This document shows positions 52,146 to 61,232 of a DNA stretch of 64,000 nucleotides, piece by piece; within the stretch, counting starts at the first letter, position 1, and every line of letters begins with the position of its first letter. The notes under the pieces were generated by a model. That model saw only the letters and a list, made by a program, of their open reading frames with translations, made no database searches and was not told the origin of the DNA. The stretch lies in contig NZ_JBANDL010000002.1 in NCBI RefSeq assembly GCF_037027445.1, forward strand, positions 1,426,001-1,490,000, in the 5' to 3' direction. A program made the position numbers and the translations under genes. Origin of the DNA: Lysobacter firmicutimachus. Lineage in GTDB: Bacteria; Pseudomonadota; Gammaproteobacteria; Xanthomonadales; Xanthomonadaceae.

Positions 52146-52280
52146 CCCTCACCCTAGCCCTGTCAGCTCTGCACTTCCCTCGGTCGCCGCAAGCGGGAGA
52201 GGGAACCCGAGGGCGTGATCTGAAAGCGGCGAGGGCTTGGAGCCTCTCTCCCGCTCGCGGGAGGGAGGCTGGGGTGAGGG
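52146..52280. repeat. Palindromic intergenic element (MITE/REP-like)
   Basis: Outer inverted arms CCCTCACCCTAGCC (52146-52159) and GGCTGGGGTGAGGG (52267-52280) match at 13 of 14 positions and enclose a second hairpin, AGCCTCTCTCCCGC / GCGGGAGGGAGGCT (52241-52270). The element fills the gap between the radical SAM gene and nadV. Elements of this CCCTCACCC type are common in xanthomonads, but no second copy is in the window. Confidence 0.6.
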
Positions 52281-52285
52281 GCGCC

Positions 52286-53710
52286 TCACAGCCGCGTCGC
52301 ATCCGCCAACCCGCGCACCTGCGCGAACGTCCAGTCGGCGAGCAAACGGCCGTCCTCCCACACCGTCACCATCGCGTCTTCGTAACCCAGCGGCGGCGCC
52401 GCTTCGGCCACCGAAGGCGCGTCCTGCGGCACCGGCACGGTCTTGAAGTGGCCGTATTCGCGATGCCGCACCAGGGTCATGCGGCCGCGCTTGCTGGACT
52501 TGCCCTTGTCGGTGACCGGGTCCTTGTAAACGTCGATCCACTCGCCGTCGATCCGCGCCGCCGAGCACTTCAACGCGAACTTCTGCGTGTCGCGGTCCAG
52601 CCGCTGCAGCAGTGCGCCGCCCATGCCGAAGGCGAGGTTGTCGGTGGCGTAGCCGTAGCTGGTGATGCGCTCCAGGATCGCGCGGATGCTGGTCGGGTTG
52701 ATGCCGTCGCCCTGGATCACCCGCACGTGGTTGAGCACCTTGTAGCCCTTGCCGTTGACGGTATGGCCGAAGGCCTCGTCGAGCAGGGTCAGGCACTGAT
52801 GCACCACGTCGACCGGGTCGCCGGAGTCCGGCCGCACCACCAGGGTCGCGCCGGAGGCGATCACCTGCTCGCGCAAGGTCTTGCCCCAGTACTCGCGGAT
52901 CGCATGGAAGATGTCGTAGCTGTCGGAGACCACCGCGACGATCGCGCCGGGCTTGGCGAACTGGGCCAGCATGTTGCGGTAGGCCTCGGCCTCGCGCTCG
53001 CGGCCCCAGCTGGTGATGGTGCTGTGCTCGGCGGCCGGGATCGAATAGCCGGCCATCGGTTCGTGGTAGTAGCGCCGCGCCAGCAACAGGCCGGAGACGG
53101 TGTCGGTGCCGAGGAAGTTGACCAGGTGCGCGGCGCCGCCGAGCGCGGCCGATTCGGTGCTGGACACGCCGCGCGCGCCGAAGTCGTGCAGCTTGAACGG
53201 CAGTTGCCCGGACGGGTCGTCGCTGGTGCGTTCGAGGAACTGGCGGATGGTCTGTTTGGCGTGCCAACTGATCGTCGCCACCGTCACCGGATACCACAGG
53301 CGCAACAGCAGGGTTTCCAGGTAGGAGGGCACCCAGTAGGCGGCGGGGTCGGTGGATTCGATCGTCACCAGGGCCTGATGGGTCGGCACCACCGTGCCTT
53401 CGGGCACGGCGCGCACGCGGATCGGCAGCAGGCCGCCGTGGCGGTCGACGATGTCGCGCCAGCCGGCCTCGTTGAACGGCTCGCCGTGCGCGGCGAACAG
53501 GTCGCGCGCTTCGTCGATGTCGGCGTGGGTGACCGGCTTGCTGAGGTACTCCTTGAGGATCGCCTGCAGGCCGAAGAACACCGTGCGGTCGTGCACGCCG
53601 CCGCGCGATTCGACGTAGAAGAACGTGGCGTCGGTGCCGGGCGGATACTGCAGCCAATGGCTGGCCTTGTAGCTGTCGGTGTTGAGCAGCAGGTTGTCGA
53701 GGCATTGCAT
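52286..53710 (-). CDS. nadV: Nicotinamide phosphoribosyltransferase
   Basis: 474-residue NAMPT-type enzyme making NMN from nicotinamide and PRPP. Start at 53710 (MQCLDNLLLNTDSYKASH, family opening). Conserved phosphoribosyltransferase and nicotinamide-pocket segments: FGARGVSSTESAALGG, FLGTDTVSGL, VVRPDSGDP and GDGINPTSI. The protein has the full length of NAMPT, not of the shorter nicotinate enzyme. It lies 73 bases after the NadM-Nudix gene on the same strand, forming a two-gene NAD salvage operon that bypasses deamidation. Confidence 0.93.
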   Translation of the reverse strand: MQCLDNLLLNTDSYKASHWLQYPPGTDATFFYVESRGGVHDRTVFFGLQAILKEYLSKPVTHADIDEARDLFAAHGEPFNEAGWRDIVDRHGGLLPIRVRAVPEGTVVPTHQALVTIESTDPAAYWVPSYLETLLLRLWYPVTVATISWHAKQTIRQFLERTSDDPSGQLPFKLHDFGARGVSSTESAALGGAAHLVNFLGTDTVSGLLLARRYYHEPMAGYSIPAAEHSTITSWGREREAEAYRNMLAQFAKPGAIVAVVSDSYDIFHAIREYWGKTLREQVIASGATLVVRPDSGDPVDVVHQCLTLLDEAFGHTVNGKGYKVLNHVRVIQGDGINPTSIRAILERITSYGYATDNLAFGMGGALLQRLDRDTQKFALKCSAARIDGEWIDVYKDPVTDKGKSSKRGRMTLVRHREYGHFKTVPVPQDAPSVAEAAPPLGYEDAMVTVWEDGRLLADWTFAQVRGLADATRL

Positions 53711-53783
53711 GACGGAAGCTCCTTCGCGTCTGGGAGAAGCCGGCGGTCTGTCCACCGGCATGAAGGCCGGGCGGTCCCTTGGA

Positions 53784-54839
53784 TCAACCGCGGCCGAGGA
53801 AGTATTCGAGGATGTGCAGGTGGTCTTCGAACAACTGCGGGCTCATCTCCAGCGCCTCGCTGACCGGGATCCAGCGCGCCTTGTCGGCGTCGTCGCCGCC
53901 GCGCACCGGCGGCAGTTCGCCGGCCGGGAACTCGAAGTGGTAGGCGTGGGTGATGGTGCGGCCGCGCGCGCTGCGTTCGGGATGGTCGAATACGCGCTGG
54001 CCCTTGAGCGAACCCTTCAGCACCGGCAGCGGCAGCTTGAGCCGGGTTTCTTCGCGCAGCTCGCGCAGGCAGGCGTCGAGCAGGCCCTCGTGCTGGCCGA
54101 CGAAGCCGCCCGGCAGCGCCCATAGGCCCTTGCCCGGTTCGGCGCGGCGGCGCACCAGCAGCACGTGCCCGGAATGCACCACCACCGCGTCGGTGGTGAC
54201 GAAGGTCGGCGGATAGGGCGCGTCGGCCCAGGCGGCGCGGTACTGCTCCAGGAACTGGTACTCGGCGACCAACTGGCGGAACGCCGGAGAGTTCTTGCGG
54301 AAGGCTTCGAGCATGTCGAACACCGGCCCGGGCACGTTGGCGCGGATCAGCATCAGCCCGCCGTGGCTGTCGAGCTGGTTGGCTTCGAACAGATAGCGGC
54401 GCAGCTCGGTCGCGGACAAGGTCGCGGTGTGGGTGACGTCGACCAGCGGCCACTGCGGGAACTCGCGCAGGTAGTAGCTGGAGGCGTCCTTGTCCATGCC
54501 GATCAGGCCGACCCGAGCCTGCTCGCCGCCGCCGTCCTGGCGCACCGCTTCGGCGACCGTGCGCTGTACCGCGGCGATCCACTGGCTTTCGTTGTAGAGA
54601 TGATCGCGCAGCGGGCGCACGATCAGGCGATCGGCGGCGTCGGTCAGCGCGCTGTGGATCATCACCGCGCGCTCGGCGACGGTGAACGGGTTCTTGACGG
54701 TGCGGGGAGTGTCGGCGGAACCGACCAGGAAGACGACCTTCTTCGCCTTGCCCAGCGCGTGGCGGGCGACGGCGGCATGGCCGTTGTGGAAGGGCTCGAA
54801 GCGCCCGATGAAAACCAGGTAATCGTATTCGTATGCCAT
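53784..54839 (-). CDS. nadM: Bifunctional NMN adenylyltransferase / Nudix hydrolase
   Basis: 351-residue fusion. The adenylyltransferase part has [10 protein letters not shown] (residues 12-21) and LSATELRR (141-148, the SxTxxR motif), joining NMN and ATP to NAD. The Nudix part has the box GX5EX7REUXEE from Gly245 to Glu264; it probably splits ADP-ribose or NADH-type pyrophosphates. Such NadM-Nudix fusions are known in bacteria and phages. Paired with nadV it completes nicotinamide to NAD. Start [10 protein letters not shown] at 54839. Confidence 0.93.
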   Translation of the reverse strand: MAYEYDYLVFIGRFEPFHNGHAAVARHALGKAKKVVFLVGSADTPRTVKNPFTVAERAVMIHSALTDAADRLIVRPLRDHLYNESQWIAAVQRTVAEAVRQDGGGEQARVGLIGMDKDASSYYLREFPQWPLVDVTHTATLSATELRRYLFEANQLDSHGGLMLIRANVPGPVFDMLEAFRKNSPAFRQLVAEYQFLEQYRAAWADAPYPPTFVTTDAVVVHSGHVLLVRRRAEPGKGLWALPGGFVGQHEGLLDACLRELREETRLKLPLPVLKGSLKGQRVFDHPERSARGRTITHAYHFEFPAGELPPVRGGDDADKARWIPVSEALEMSPQLFEDHLHILEYFLGRG

Positions 54840-54974
54840 GAGAATCCCTCACGGAGTTGATTCGCCGCCGGTCTGTCCGAGGGCGTGAGGAAAATGCTAC
54901 GCCGATCGCGACGGCCGTCAAGTGCCGCGGCGCTGCGTACAATCGGCCGGTCACGGACACAGGGGAGCGCAAGG

Positions 54975-55970
54975 ATGGCGATGATCGTTCCGCAGTACTG
55001 GGCGGAAGCGCGGGTGCAGGAGAGTTTCGGGCGTGGCCACCCTTCGGGGCGGCGTTCGCTGACGGTGCGCCGTTTCGGCTGGTCCGACGCCAGTCTGGCC
55101 GAGGCCCAGGCGATGGCGGACGTGCGCGCCCGCGACGCTTTCGACCGCATGCTCGCCGGACAGGCCGGCGTGGCGCGCACCGAGCCGCGCGTGCCCTACG
55201 ACGCCGAAGGCCTGCCGATCCGCGAACAGATCGTCGAGCGCGATGGCGAAACGGTGGTGACCCGCAACAGCTACGGCGCGCGCTGTCTCAACACGCCCGA
55301 GGTGCTGTTCGCCGACGTCGATTTCGACGCGCCGGTTTCGGCGTGGCGCCGCGGCTATCTGTTCGTGTCGTTGGCGATCGGGGTCGCCGTGGGCTGGTTC
55401 ACTTATACCGGCTTCGGTCTTCTGGCCCTGTTTGCCGCCCTGTACGGTTTCTCGCTGATCGCCCGCGCCCAGTCCAAGCGCCGCCATGCCGCCGACGGCG
55501 GTCCCGAGAGCCGGGCGATGCGGCGCGTGCGCGCCTTCGTCGCCGGCCACCCGGATTGGCATCTGCGGCTGTACCGCACGCCGGCCGGGCTGCGCCTGCT
55601 GGCGATGCACCGCGTGTTCGACCCCAACGAACCGGCGGTGGCGGAGTTCTTCGCCGCGGTCGGCGCCGACCCGCGGTTCGCGCTGATGTGCCAGCGCCAG
55701 CATTGTTTCCGCGCCCGGCTCAGCCCCAAGCCGTGGCGGATCGGCATCCGCGAACCGCTGCGCCCGCGTCCCGGCGTATGGCCGAGCGATCCGGCCTACG
55801 TGCCGGAGCGCGACCAATGGGTGGCCGACTACGAGCGCAAGGCCGCCGGCTACGCCGCCTGCCGCTTCGTCGAAAGCCTCGGCAGCCGCGACTACGCGAT
55901 CGCGACGCAACACGTGCAGCGCTTGCACGACCAGGCGTGCCGGGCGGAGAGCGCGTTGCCGTTGGCGTGA
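54975..55970 (+). CDS. Hypothetical membrane protein
   Basis: 331-residue protein, divergent from nadM. Start at 54975 with an AAGGA site. The N-terminal ~130 residues are soluble (FGWSDASLAEAQAMADVRA with YDAEGLPIREQIVERDGETV-type charge pattern), two adjacent membrane helices lie at ~138-180 (YLFVSLAIGVAVGWFTYTGF) and the C-terminal half is again soluble with the RLYRTPAGLRLLAMHRVFDP segment. I know homologues of this pattern as unnamed proteins only. Function unknown. Confidence 0.6.
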   Translation: MAMIVPQYWAEARVQESFGRGHPSGRRSLTVRRFGWSDASLAEAQAMADVRARDAFDRMLAGQAGVARTEPRVPYDAEGLPIREQIVERDGETVVTRNSYGARCLNTPEVLFADVDFDAPVSAWRRGYLFVSLAIGVAVGWFTYTGFGLLALFAALYGFSLIARAQSKRRHAADGGPESRAMRRVRAFVAGHPDWHLRLYRTPAGLRLLAMHRVFDPNEPAVAEFFAAVGADPRFALMCQRQHCFRARLSPKPWRIGIREPLRPRPGVWPSDPAYVPERDQWVADYERKAAGYAACRFVESLGSRDYAIATQHVQRLHDQACRAESALPLA

Positions 55971-56225
55971 CCTTGGCTTGGTTCGCCTGTCGCTAAAAGC
56001 GCTTCGAACCGCGCCTATGTCCTCCGGCGGCCGTTTTCCGTCCGCAAGAAAATCGCATCGCGGGTTCCGGTTCCCACGCGTTGGCATCGTTGCGAAGAGC
56101 GGACTCGCAAAGTCGTTGCGGCGACGACAGGACGCTGATGCGAACCTGTCGTTGCGCGCGCTTCAGGCCGCTGGCTGCGGATTCAACGAATCGGGTGGCA
56201 TGCGGCGCCCTTGCCGGAAAAACGG

Positions 56226-56453
56226 TTAGGGCGCGGCGAAGACTTGGATCTGCACGCCCTCGCAGCTCACCCGCTGCCCTGCGCGGATCTTGCAGGTCTT
56301 GCGCAGCTCGACCTGACCGTCGACCCGGACCGCGCCGCTGGCGACCAGGGCCTTGCCGGCGCCGCCGCTGTCGCACAGGCCGACCAGCTTGAGCAGCTGG
56401 TTCAGTTCGACGTGGTCGTGGTGGGCATCGAGTTCGAAACGGATCGGTTGCAT
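56226..56453 (-). CDS. S4 domain RNA-binding protein (YbcJ-like)
   Basis: 75-residue protein made almost only of an S4 domain: ELNQLLKLVGLCDSGGAGKALVASGAVRVDGQVELRKTCKIRAGQ matches the family (seen in parts NQLLKLVGLCDSGGAGKAL and VRVDGQVELRKTCKI). Binds structured RNA; E. coli YbcJ is the closest type known to me. Start at 56453 (MQPIRFEL) set by the family. The minus-strand open frame extends upstream into promoter sequence. Confidence 0.85.
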   Translation of the reverse strand: MQPIRFELDAHHDHVELNQLLKLVGLCDSGGAGKALVASGAVRVDGQVELRKTCKIRAGQRVSCEGVQIQVFAAP

Positions 56454-56638
56454 GGGCGGTGGGCGGTACGTGGCAGGGCAGGGTCGCAGCGCTGCGACCT
56501 GGACGCAAGACGCTTGCACCCTCGGCGGCGTAGGCTGAGGGCCTGGACCGGTCGGCGGCAACGCAGGGCCGGCCGCCGGTGGCGGGCCGTCGCGACGGTT
56601 CGCCGTGGCTTTCCCTGGCGTTCCGACGGAGGTGGGCG

Positions 56639-57631
56639 ATGCTCAAGGCGCAATATTCCCATCGCGGCCCGGTGCCGCAGGACGTGATCGAGGCGGTACC
56701 GTTCGAGGCGCCGCCGTTGCTGCCCGGCCAGGTGCTGATCGAAGTATTGGCGGCCCCGATCAATCCTTCCGATCTGTTGACCCTGACCGGCGAGTACGGC
56801 CTGCTGCCGCCGTTGCCGGCGGTCGGCGGCAACGAGGGGATGGGCCGGATCGCCGCACTGGGCCCGGGCGTGGATTCGCTGCGGGTCGGCCAGCGGGTGC
56901 TGTTGCCGATCGGCGGCGGCAGCTGGACCAGTCATCGGGTGGCGCCGGCGCAAGGGCTGGTCGTGCTGCCCGGCGAGGGCGACCCCAAGCAGTTGGCGAT
57001 GATCACCATCAACCCGCCGACCGCCTCGTTGTTGCTGAGCGAATTCGCCGTCCTGCACCCGGGCGACTGGGTGATCCAGAACGCGGCGAATTCCGCGGTG
57101 GGCGGCTATCTGGTGCAGATCGCGCGCCAGCGCGGCCTGCGCACGATCAACGTGGTCCGTCGCGAATCGGCGGCCGAGGCGGTGCGCGCGCTCGGCGGCG
57201 ACGTGGTCCTGGTCGATGGCGACGACCTCGCCCGGCGCGCGCGCGAAGCGGCGCAGGGCGCACCGATCCGGCTCGGCATCGACGCGGTCGGCGGCACCGC
57301 CACCCAGCGCATCGCAGAGGCCCTGGGCGAGGGCGGGGTGGTGGTGAACTACGGCGCGATGAGCCGCGAGCCCTGCCAGATTTCGCCGGCGGCCTTCGTG
57401 TTCCGCGACGTCAGTCTGCGCGGGTTCTGGTTGTCGCGTTGGTTCCAGCAGGCCAGCCCGCAACGCCGGGCGCAGGTGTTCGGCGAGATCGCCCACGCGG
57501 TGGCGGCCGGCACCCTCAGCGCGCGGATCCAGGCCACCTTCGGCCTGGACCGGATCAAGGACGCGGTCGCCGCGGCCGCGGCCGGCGAGCGCGACGGTAA
57601 GATCCTGTTGCTGCCGAACGGCCCGGTCTGA
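56639..57631 (+). CDS. MDR-family 2-enoyl thioester reductase-like protein
   Basis: 330-residue zinc-free medium-chain reductase resembling mitochondrial MECR/ETR1-type trans-2-enoyl-CoA reductases: NPSDLLTLTGEYG, PAVGGNEGMGRI, VIQNAANSAVGGYLVQIAR and NYGAMSREPCQ-type segments agree (NGA MSG..C in that family). It may reduce enoyl thioesters or quinones with NADPH. Start at 56639, before which GGAGG is found (56629-56633). Confidence 0.83.
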   Translation: MLKAQYSHRGPVPQDVIEAVPFEAPPLLPGQVLIEVLAAPINPSDLLTLTGEYGLLPPLPAVGGNEGMGRIAALGPGVDSLRVGQRVLLPIGGGSWTSHRVAPAQGLVVLPGEGDPKQLAMITINPPTASLLLSEFAVLHPGDWVIQNAANSAVGGYLVQIARQRGLRTINVVRRESAAEAVRALGGDVVLVDGDDLARRAREAAQGAPIRLGIDAVGGTATQRIAEALGEGGVVVNYGAMSREPCQISPAAFVFRDVSLRGFWLSRWFQQASPQRRAQVFGEIAHAVAAGTLSARIQATFGLDRIKDAVAAAAAGERDGKILLLPNGPV

Positions 57632-57680
57632 GCCGGCGCGTTCGGCCCGAATCGAAACCCGGCGCTGCGAAGGAACGAGC

Positions 57681-58070
57681 ATGAGCGCGGAACTGCAGAT
57701 GCTGGCCTGGTCGATCGCGCTGGGCATCGCCCACCTGCTGGTCAACGCCGGCTTCATGACCGCACAGCGCGGTCTGCGCTGGAATGCCGGCGCGCGCGAC
57801 GGTACGCCCGAACCGCTGACCGGGGTGGCGGCGCGGATGGAACGGGCCTGGCGCAACTTCCTCGAAACCTTCCCTCTGTTCGCCGCGGCAGCGTTGGCGG
57901 TGCAGCTGGCCGGACGCGGCAGCGACGACACTGCGCTCGGCGCGCAGCTCTATTTCTGGGCGAGGCTGGTCTACGTGCCGGTGTACGCGGCCGGCATTCC
58001 CTATCTGCGCTCGGCGGTGTGGGCGGTGGCGTTGTGGGGCCTGCTCAAACTGCTGTGGGCGCTGTTCTGA
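57681..58070 (+). CDS. MAPEG family membrane protein
   Basis: 129-residue protein with four hydrophobic helices. RMERAWRNFLETFPLFAAAAL is the MAPEG signature (R..RA..N..E..P), followed by FWARLVYVPVYAAGIPYLR. MAPEG members include glutathione transferases and eicosanoid enzymes; bacterial ones are poorly defined. It follows the enoyl reductase by 49 bases and may be in its operon. Inner membrane. Confidence 0.87.
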   Translation: MSAELQMLAWSIALGIAHLLVNAGFMTAQRGLRWNAGARDGTPEPLTGVAARMERAWRNFLETFPLFAAAALAVQLAGRGSDDTALGAQLYFWARLVYVPVYAAGIPYLRSAVWAVALWGLLKLLWALF

Positions 58071-58073
58071 GCC

Positions 58074-58331
58074 TCACCCGGCGGGCGCGGCGGCGCACAG
58101 CGCGCGCTTGGCCGCCGGAGTCAGCTGCTTGATCGCGTATTCGGCGCGCAAGGCCGCCGAACGGTCGGGGTGCGGGAAGCGCGCCAGCAGCCGCGCCGGC
58201 GGGTGCGAGCGGGTGTAGCGCGCGCCCTTGCCGGCGGCGTGCTCGGCGTAGCGCCGCTCCACGTCGACGGCGATGCCGGTATAGAGACTGCCGTCGCGGC
58301 ATTCGATGACATAGACGTACCAGGCAGGCAT
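58074..58331 (-). CDS. GIY-YIG nuclease family protein
   Basis: 85-residue single-domain protein: [28 protein letters not shown] holds the GIY-YIG core ([22 protein letters not shown]; read as Y..V..C...LY.GI......R...H), with [22 protein letters not shown] after it, including the catalytic-site Glu. YhbQ/UPF0213-like; a structure-specific nuclease is possible. Its end is three bases from the convergent MAPEG stop. Confidence 0.87.
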   Translation of the reverse strand: MPAWYVYVIECRDGSLYTGIAVDVERRYAEHAAGKGARYTRSHPPARLLARFPHPDRSAALRAEYAIKQLTPAAKRALCAAAPAG

Positions 58332-58548
58332 GCGCCATAGCCTAGCCCGGGCGTGCCGGCCGGGGATACGCCGGGCGGACCGGGCCGGCGGGGGCGATCC
58401 GGCGGGGCCGTGCCGCGCTTGCGCCGCACGATCCGTCGCGCGTCGGGTTGCGAAACATGGCGGGCGATCACAAACATACGTGACCGCACGTCATTGCCAG
58501 GTCGCAGTGCGCTCACCACAATGCGGCGTCCTTCTCGAGAGCCGCCGC

Positions 58549-59568
58549 TTGAACGCCGACGCCGATTCGCCCGTCACCGCCCGCAACCTGCGTCAGCTTT
58601 GCGCGCACTTCGCCCAGCCCCACCTCGGCCGGGCCGTTTGGCAGCTGATCAACACCCTGGTCCCGTTCGCCGCGCTGTGGGCGCTGATGGCCTGGAGCCT
58701 GATCGCCGACTGGGGCTACGGCTGGACCTTGCTGCTGGCGATCCCGGCCGCCGGTCTGTACGTCCGCACCTTCATCATCCAGCACGACTGCGGCCACGGT
58801 TCGTTCTTCGCCAGCAGCCGCGCCAACGACCTGGTCGGCCGCTGCCTCGGCGTGGTGACCCTGTTCCCCTACGGTTACTGGAAGAAGACCCACGCGATCC
58901 ATCACGGCACCTCGGGCAACCTGGACCGGCGCGAGATGGGCGACATCGTCACCCTGACCGTCTCCGAGTACCGCGCCCTGTCCTGGTTCGGCCGCCTGCG
59001 CTACCGCCTGTACCGCAGCACGCCGGTGCTGCTCGGCATCGGCCCGGTCTACCAGTTCGTGATCAAGCACCGCTTTCCGTTCGACCTGCCGTTCACCTGG
59101 AAGCGCGAGTGGGCCAGCGTGTTGTTCAACAACCTCGCCCTGGCCTTGGCCCTGGTCGGGTTCGGCTATGCGCTGGGCTGGAAGACGGTGCTGCTGACCC
59201 ACCTGCCGATCGTGCTGATCGCCGGCGCGGCCGGGGTCTGGCTGTTCTACGTCCAGCACACCTTCGAGGACGCCTACTGGACCCGCAAGGACGATTGGAA
59301 CTCGCACGCTGCGGCGATCGCCGGCAGCTCCTATTACGATCTGCCGCGGATCGTGCACTGGTTCACCGGCAACATCGGCTACCACCACATCCATCACCTC
59401 GCCAGCCGCATTCCCAACTACCGCCTGCGCGAGGCCTTCGAATCCAGCCCGCTGCTGCAGGCGGCGCCGCGCCTGACCCTGTGGTCGAGCCTGAAGTGCG
59501 CGCGGCTGAAACTGTGGGACGAAGAGCTGCAGCGCATGGTCGGCTATCCCAAGCGCGTGCGCGCCTGA
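58549..59568 (+). CDS. Fatty acid desaturase
   Basis: 339-residue inner-membrane di-iron desaturase. His boxes in order: HDCGHGS (79-85), HAIHHG (115-120) and [13 protein letters not shown] near residue 283. The start is uncertain: the frame has no ATG near the family start, so TTG at 58549 ([14 protein letters not shown]) is chosen, with no strong ribosome site. The pattern is of the omega-3/omega-6 type (DesA/FAD2-like) desaturases acting on lipid acyl chains. It points toward the ArsR gene, 141 bases on. Confidence 0.85.
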   Translation: MNADADSPVTARNLRQLCAHFAQPHLGRAVWQLINTLVPFAALWALMAWSLIADWGYGWTLLLAIPAAGLYVRTFIIQHDCGHGSFFASSRANDLVGRCLGVVTLFPYGYWKKTHAIHHGTSGNLDRREMGDIVTLTVSEYRALSWFGRLRYRLYRSTPVLLGIGPVYQFVIKHRFPFDLPFTWKREWASVLFNNLALALALVGFGYALGWKTVLLTHLPIVLIAGAAGVWLFYVQHTFEDAYWTRKDDWNSHAAAIAGSSYYDLPRIVHWFTGNIGYHHIHHLASRIPNYRLREAFESSPLLQAAPRLTLWSSLKCARLKLWDEELQRMVGYPKRVRA

Positions 59569-59627
59569 GCCGGCGGCGCGTTCCGCGGCCGGCCCGACGG
59601 GGCGGCCGCGGCGGGCGAGGCGCCGAA

Positions 59628-59652
59628 GCAATTAACTTATTCGCTAATTAAG
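59628..59652. promoter_or_regulatory. AT-rich operator before the ArsR gene
   Basis: The 20-base core GCAATTAACTTATTCGCTAA is almost repeated at 62292-62311 (GCAATTAACTAATTTGCTAA) before the minus-strand desaturase operon, differing at two bases. Its AT-richness and shared use mark it as a likely ArsR-family binding site. It overlaps the promoter region of the ArsR gene. Confidence 0.65.
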
Positions 59653-59658
59653 CACGGC

Positions 59659-59664
59659 TATAAT
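59659..59664 (+). promoter_or_regulatory. -10 box of the ArsR gene
   Basis: Perfect TATAAT seven bases after the operator, 46 bases before the start codon. The -35 region would fall inside the operator, consistent with repression by occlusion. Confidence 0.6.
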
Positions 59665-59709
59665 CGGCCGGTACGCGAGCGGCGTGCGGACCGGTCACGG
59701 CGGTGCCCC

Positions 59710-60024
59710 ATGATGCAGGACAAGATCTTCGAAGCCCTGGCCTCGTCGCCGCGACGGCAGATCCTGGCCTTCCTGTCCGAGCGCGAGCTGACCGCCGGCG
59801 ACATCGCCGCGCGCTTCGAGATGAGCGCACCGGCGGTATCGCGCCATTTGTCGGTGTTGGTCAACGCCGGCCTGATCGACAGCGAGCGGCGCGGCCAGTT
59901 CGTGGTCTACCGGTTGGTGCCGGACAACCTGGTCAATACCCTGACCCAGTTCGCGTTCGAGATCTGCCCTGTCGGCGGCCCGCTCAAGCGCGAAAGCCGG
60001 CGGGCGAAGAAGGCGGCGGGCTAG
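59710..60024 (+). CDS. ArsR family transcriptional regulator
   Basis: 104-residue winged-helix repressor: KIFEALASSPRRQILAFLS, DIAARFEMSAPAVSRHLSVL (recognition helix SAPAVSRHL) and the wing DSERRGQFVVYRL. It has only one Cys (in FEICPVGG) and lacks the ELCVCDL or His/Asp metal sites, so it is probably a metal-independent ArsR member. Start ATG at 59710 or 59713. The operator before it recurs ahead of the 62236 desaturase, suggesting control of lipid-modifying genes. Confidence 0.87.
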   Translation: MMQDKIFEALASSPRRQILAFLSERELTAGDIAARFEMSAPAVSRHLSVLVNAGLIDSERRGQFVVYRLVPDNLVNTLTQFAFEICPVGGPLKRESRRAKKAAG

Positions 60025-60188
60025 GGCGCGGACGCCCGCCGCGACGCGCTCGCCCAGTGACTTCCGCAGCACGGGGAATTCGCTCTGGCCTTGCCGGATG
60101 AGCAGTGGCAACAGCAAGCCCGCCCTGGCCCCTGGTTCGAGGAGAGCGGCGAAGCGGGCAGCGGCGAGGCCGGGCGGCCGCGGGCCGC

Positions 60189-61232
60189 TTACTCGCGCGC
60201 AGCCGGCCCCTTCGGCGCCGATGCCACGGCCTCCGCGCGACGGCGATAGAAGTCGAGGATGACCTCGCTGAAATCGCCGATCAGCCAATCCGCGACCGGC
60301 ACCGCGTACCAGTTGAAGCCGGTGCTGACCCGATACTCCATGCGGATCGCCAGTTCGGTCGCCGGCCCGCGCGGAGTCAGGGTGTAGGTGGTGTCGCGCA
60401 GGTCGAAGTAGTGGCCGCCGATGCGGACATGGTCGTCGAGCGCGCGCGGCGGAACCGAATCGGCGTCGAACAGGTATTGCCAGCGCACCCGCCGCTGCGG
60501 CTGCCAGTCGGCGGACATCTGCCGAAAAGCGATGCCGCGGCCCATGCGCACCTCGCGCACCAGCCCGGTCGGGGTTTGGTGGGTCAGGCCGAACAGCGGC
60601 AGCGGCACGCCGATGCGGTACATCCAGGCGCGGTCGACCTCGCCGGCGCGGATGCGGTCGGCGTCGAGCAGGTGCTTCCAGACCTCGGCCGGCGGTGCCT
60701 GCACCAGCAATCTGCGTTCGACCGCGCGGTAGCGCACCGGCGTGTCCTGGCCGACGCCGGCCAGGCCGAGCAGCAACGGCAGCACGGCGATGCCGTACAC
60801 GGTCGGGGTCTTGGACCAGCCGGCGTGGCGGCACAGCAGCCCCATCACCACGCCGCCCAGCGAGCCCAGCAGCAGGAACGCCGGCAGCGCCAGCAGCACG
60901 CAGATGATGCCTTCCCACAGCGCGGCCATGCTGCCGATCAGCACCAGCACCACCGTCGCCATCGGCGCGAACACGTGGTAGCGCACGCTGCGTGCGTGCA
61001 GCCGTTCGGCGACGAACACGGTGACCGCGCCGATCGCCGCCGGCGCGAGCAGGAAGAAGATCGGCAGCATCGGCGCGAAGCGTTCGCCGGGTTCGCCGTC
61101 GAAGATCCAGCGCAGCAACAGCCCGACGGCGGTGCCGATCAGCAGCGGGACGATCTCGGCGAGCAGCGGGGTTCGCGGCGTCGTCGGCGGAGTGGTGGAC
61201 GGCAGCGGCGGGGGAGTCGGGAGATCGCTCAT
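60189..61232 (-). CDS. Membrane protein with SRPBCC domain
   Basis: 347-residue protein. After a Pro/Thr-rich start (MSDLPTPPPLPSTTPPTTP) come four to five membrane helices (IVPLLIGTAVGLLLRWIF, ATVVLVLIGSMAALWEGI), then from about residue 170 a START/SRPBCC-like lipid- or ligand-binding domain (ERRLLVQAPPAEVWKHLLDADRI, ELAIRMEYRVSTGFNWYAVP seen in part). Its ATG overlaps the stop of the desaturase gene (ATGA), so it is co-translated with it. Function unknown; a role with membrane lipids is inferred from the partner. Confidence 0.7.
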   Translation of the reverse strand: MSDLPTPPPLPSTTPPTTPRTPLLAEIVPLLIGTAVGLLLRWIFDGEPGERFAPMLPIFFLLAPAAIGAVTVFVAERLHARSVRYHVFAPMATVVLVLIGSMAALWEGIICVLLALPAFLLLGSLGGVVMGLLCRHAGWSKTPTVYGIAVLPLLLGLAGVGQDTPVRYRAVERRLLVQAPPAEVWKHLLDADRIRAGEVDRAWMYRIGVPLPLFGLTHQTPTGLVREVRMGRGIAFRQMSADWQPQRRVRWQYLFDADSVPPRALDDHVRIGGHYFDLRDTTYTLTPRGPATELAIRMEYRVSTGFNWYAVPVADWLIGDFSEVILDFYRRRAEAVASAPKGPAARE

